Shown: one piece after another, positions 61,656-64,000 of the stretch | Numbering within the stretch: the stretch's first letter is position 1 | How the letters are laid out: each line of letters opens with the position of its first letter | NCBI GenBank assembly: GCA_014138095.1 | Contig: JACGXE010000002.1 | Span: 310,001-374,000, forward strand | Direction of reading: 5' to 3' | Length of the DNA stretch: 64,000 nt | From: Ochrobactrum sp. RH2CCR150 | Lineage (GTDB): Bacteria; Pseudomonadota; Alphaproteobacteria; Rhizobiales; Rhizobiaceae | Notes under the pieces: model-generated | Database searches by the model: none | The model's input: only the letters and a program-made list of their open reading frames with translations | Told to the model about the DNA's origin: nothing | Program-made: the position numbers and the translations under genes

Positions 61656-64000
61656 ATGAACTATGAAAATCGTGGCGCTGGACACGGCGAGGCCGCAGCG
61701 ACGACAGGCGATAATGATCTGCCCATCGATGATGCGCGGGCAAATGAACCTCTGCGCCCTGCGGCGCATTTGACCGCAAACGGCCAGATTCTGACTGGCG
61801 CTGATTTCGCCGAACCGGGAAAGCCGGGCGAGCGGCTGGATCTGTTTTTTGAGCAACTGGCCGACAAGTTTTCGGGTTCGGTTGCCGTTGTTTCAGACGG
61901 GCGCAACTGGACCTATCGGGAACTCGACAATCGCGCCAACCAGTTTGCGCGGCTGCTGATCGAACGCGGCGTTCGTCCGGGCGACCGCATCGGCCTGCTG
62001 CTCGACCGTTCCGCCGACACGTATATCGCGCTGCTCGCCGTCATGAAGGCGGGCGCGGCCTATGTGCCGCTGGCAACTGCCTTTCCGGAAGATCGCATGG
62101 CCCTCATCATCGAGGATGCCAATGTCCGGCTTGTCATTTCGCTTGAGGCCTATACGGCCCGCGTTGAACAGATGCCCGTGCCGCATGTGCTGATCGACGG
62201 GGCTGGCGCTGAAATTTCAAAGCAATCGATCGCACCGCTGGACAAGGCCGCCAGAGCCGCCAACCCCGACCAGATTTGTTATATTCTCTATACGTCAGGA
62301 ACGACAGGCAGGCCGAAAGGCGTCGCGATCCTGCATCAGAGCTTCTGCAATTTCCTGCGCGTCGCGGCGATGTCCTACGGCTACAAGCCGGGAGACCGTG
62401 TTTATCACGGTATGACGATTGCCTTCGACTTCTCGGCGGAAGAATATTGGGTGCCGTTTACCGCTGGCGCGACTGTCGTGCCTGCGCCGGGACCGATGAC
62501 GCTGGTTGGCGAAGAACTCGCCGATTTCCTGCGGAAGAATGACATCAACTGCATGGCTTGCAGCCCGACGCTTTTGTCCTCCATCGAAACCGATGTGCCA
62601 AAGCTGCGCCTGCTGATGGTGGGTGGCGAAGCCTGTCCGCTCAATCTGGTGACGCGCTGGACGAAGCCGGGTCGTCTGCTTCTCAATACTTATGGCCCGA
62701 CTGAAGCGACTGTCACGGCCACAATGGGCGTTTTGACGCCCGACAAACCGGTGACAATCGGTGCACCGCTGCCGACCTATTCGATTGTGATCATCGAGCC
62801 GACGGAACCAAAGCTGACCGACCCGGATGAACTGGGCGAAATCGGCATCGCCGGTATTGGCCTTGCTGTCGGTTATCTTAACCGGCAGGATCTGACCGAC
62901 CAAAAATTCATTCCTGATTTCATCGGCTTGCCCAACAACCCGTCAGCACGCATCTATCGCACGGGCGATCTGGGGCGCATCAATGCTGCGGGCGAGATCG
63001 AATATCATGGGCGTATCGACACACAGGTGAAGATTCGCGGTTACCGCATCGAGCTTGGCGAGATCGAAGCCGTTCTGCTTGATCAGCCGGGCGTTGCACA
63101 GGCCGCCGTCACCACCTGGGAAATCGAGCCGGGTCGTGTGGAGCTGGTTGCTTATTACGCGCCGAAGTCCGGCGTGCTGCCGCTGCAGCGCGCCGATATT
63201 GCGCGCGAGCTGAAACGCCGCCTGCCGTCCTATATGGTGCCGGCCTATCTCGAAGAGCTGGCCGCCATTCCAATGACGGTCTCCAACAAGGCCGATCTGA
63301 AGCGCCTGCCGAAGCCGACCAATGTTCGACTGTCAGCGGAACGGGAAATCGTGCCGCCGAGCAATGATGATCAACGCTTCATGGCGAATGCGTTGGCGGA
63401 AGTGCTCAATCTGGACGAGGTTTCGGTCGAGGATCATTTCTTCGACGATCTGGGCGCCAATTCGCTGCTCATGGCGCGCTTCTGTGCCCGCGTGCGCACC
63501 GCGCAGGGCTGGGAAACGGCGTCGATGCGGGATATCTACCTGCATCCGACCATCGCAAGTCTGGCTGCGTATCTGCATGCGCCGCAGCAGAAAACAGCGG
63601 CCACGGTCGAACGTCAGCTTACCCACAAGGCATCCAATTTCGCTTATTGGGCCTGCGGCGTTGCGCAGCTCGCCTTCTACGGGATCTATGCCTATGTCGC
63701 GCTGGTTTTCTTCGATGGCGGTCTCGATTGGGTTTACGATGCGCTCGACAATCCGCTTCAGCTCTATTTCCGATGCGTCGTGCTGGCGGCCGCAAGCTTC
63801 TTCGCAACGACGGGTTTTGCCATTGTTGCAAAATGGGTGCTGATCGGGCGTTGGAAGACAGAAAGCTTCCCGATCTGGGGCCTGCGTTACTACCGCTTCT
63901 GGGTGGTCAAGACGCTGATCCGCACTGCGCCTGTGGTCCTGTTCCGTGGCAATCCGCTGTACAGCCTCTATCTGCGGCTTCTCGGCGCGAAACTTGGCCG
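61656..64000 (+). CDS. Pls/PosA-like non-ribosomal peptide synthetase, 3' end outside window
   Basis: An open frame runs from ATG 61656 to the window edge (781 codons). It has an N-terminal extension of about 65 residues and a full adenylation domain (A3 ILYTSGTTGRPKG, A4-type FDFSAEEYW, A5 NTYGPTEATVT, A7 YRTGDLGR, A8 GRIDTQVKIRGYRIELGEIE, A10-type SNKADLKRL). A carrier domain with the phosphopantetheine serine in DDLGANSLLMARF follows, then membrane segments (NFAYWACGVAQLAFYGIYAY, AASFFATTGFAIVAKWVLI) leading to what should be the Pls/PosA acyltransferase-like part. This A-T-membrane order is that of poly-lysine-type synthetases and related enzymes; the A-domain keeps the Asp that binds the amino group of an amino acid. 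Product unknown. Confidence 0.88.
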   Translation, partial: MNYENRGAGHGEAAATTGDNDLPIDDARANEPLRPAAHLTANGQILTGADFAEPGKPGERLDLFFEQLADKFSGSVAVVSDGRNWTYRELDNRANQFARLLIERGVRPGDRIGLLLDRSADTYIALLAVMKAGAAYVPLATAFPEDRMALIIEDANVRLVISLEAYTARVEQMPVPHVLIDGAGAEISKQSIAPLDKAARAANPDQICYILYTSGTTGRPKGVAILHQSFCNFLRVAAMSYGYKPGDRVYHGMTIAFDFSAEEYWVPFTAGATVVPAPGPMTLVGEELADFLRKNDINCMACSPTLLSSIETDVPKLRLLMVGGEACPLNLVTRWTKPGRLLLNTYGPTEATVTATMGVLTPDKPVTIGAPLPTYSIVIIEPTEPKLTDPDELGEIGIAGIGLAVGYLNRQDLTDQKFIPDFIGLPNNPSARIYRTGDLGRINAAGEIEYHGRIDTQVKIRGYRIELGEIEAVLLDQPGVAQAAVTTWEIEPGRVELVAYYAPKSGVLPLQRADIARELKRRLPSYMVPAYLEELAAIPMTVSNKADLKRLPKPTNVRLSAEREIVPPSNDDQRFMANALAEVLNLDEVSVEDHFFDDLGANSLLMARFCARVRTAQGWETASMRDIYLHPTIASLAAYLHAPQQKTAATVERQLTHKASNFAYWACGVAQLAFYGIYAYVALVFFDGGLDWVYDALDNPLQLYFRCVVLAAASFFATTGFAIVAKWVLIGRWKTESFPIWGLRYYRFWVVKTLIRTAPVVLFRGNPLYSLYLRLLGAKLG

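Noticed and set aside
1..64000. tRNA, rRNA, insertion sequence, prophage or replication-origin signals
   Set aside because: I looked for conserved arms, transposase motifs and repeat ends while reading the gaps and found none that stand up.

Overview
The window looks like a stretch of a Brucella/Ochrobactrum-type alphaproteobacterial (Rhizobiales) chromosome, probably the second chromosome. The evidence is a GC-rich codon style throughout, a minCDE operon behind a perfect CtrA box, a lysE/LysR pair, a ydcSTUV-patD-like operon, a Pls/PosA-type synthetase, and anti-Shine-Dalgarno 'cuckoo'-type small RNAs. There are no rRNA or tRNA genes, no insertion sequences, no phage block and no CRISPR array. 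The two ends cut through genes: a GumC/Wzc-like protein on the left and a Pls/PosA-like synthetase on the right.

Region 1 (1-28430) is an almost uninterrupted surface-polysaccharide locus of the Wzx/Wzy type. It holds a co-polymerase (1-1994), an ExoF/Wza-like export protein (2009-3256), GDP-fucose synthesis (gmd, fcl) and a run of three GT4 glycosyltransferases. A five-gene reverse operon follows, in which every junction is a 4-nt stop/start overlap: WecA-like primer transferase, GT2, SanA/YdcF-like protein, Wzy-like polymerase and WcaF-like acetyltransferase. Then come a Wzx flippase with a GT2 and a pyruvyl transferase. The right part (18309-28430) is a less familiar sugar-tailoring cassette: GT4, class III aminotransferase, DUF4038-type glycosidase-like protein, SDR epimerase/dehydratase, DUF4910 M28-like protein, RmlC-like epimerase, NovO/TylCIII-type C-methyltransferase, glucose-1-phosphate cytidylyltransferase-like enzyme and PIG-L deacetylase. 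Together they could build a pyruvylated, acetylated, fucose-containing polymer carrying an unusual branched or amino sugar.

Region 2 (28431-36300) starts with an intergenic stretch holding three tandem hairpins that present ACTCCTCCTCCCA loops on the minus strand (a cuckoo/alpha-r14-type sRNA locus), followed by minCDE, a small conserved-looking ORF, a lysE exporter with its divergent LysR regulator, an AraC-type regulator and two small secreted proteins, one very His-rich.

Region 3 (36355-43263) is an RND efflux pump pair and a three-gene membrane/hydrolase cluster. Region 4 (43596-51799) is a carbohydrate catabolism locus: PfkB kinase, DHDPS/NAL-family aldolase behind a perfect 16-bp palindrome, GntR/FCD regulator, a four-gene sugar ABC transporter and an AnmK-like kinase. 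It is followed by a second copy of the cuckoo-type sRNA locus (51828-51985) with the same promoter layout as the first.

Region 5 (52202-64000) has a PAS-GGDEF-EAL protein, a T4 endonuclease V-like UV repair enzyme, a putrescine-type ABC transporter operon with a gamma-aminobutyraldehyde dehydrogenase (gene order as in E. coli ydcSTUV-patD) plus a LysR gene, and the start of the Pls/PosA-like synthetase. All assignments are from reading the sequence and family knowledge; no database search was possible.
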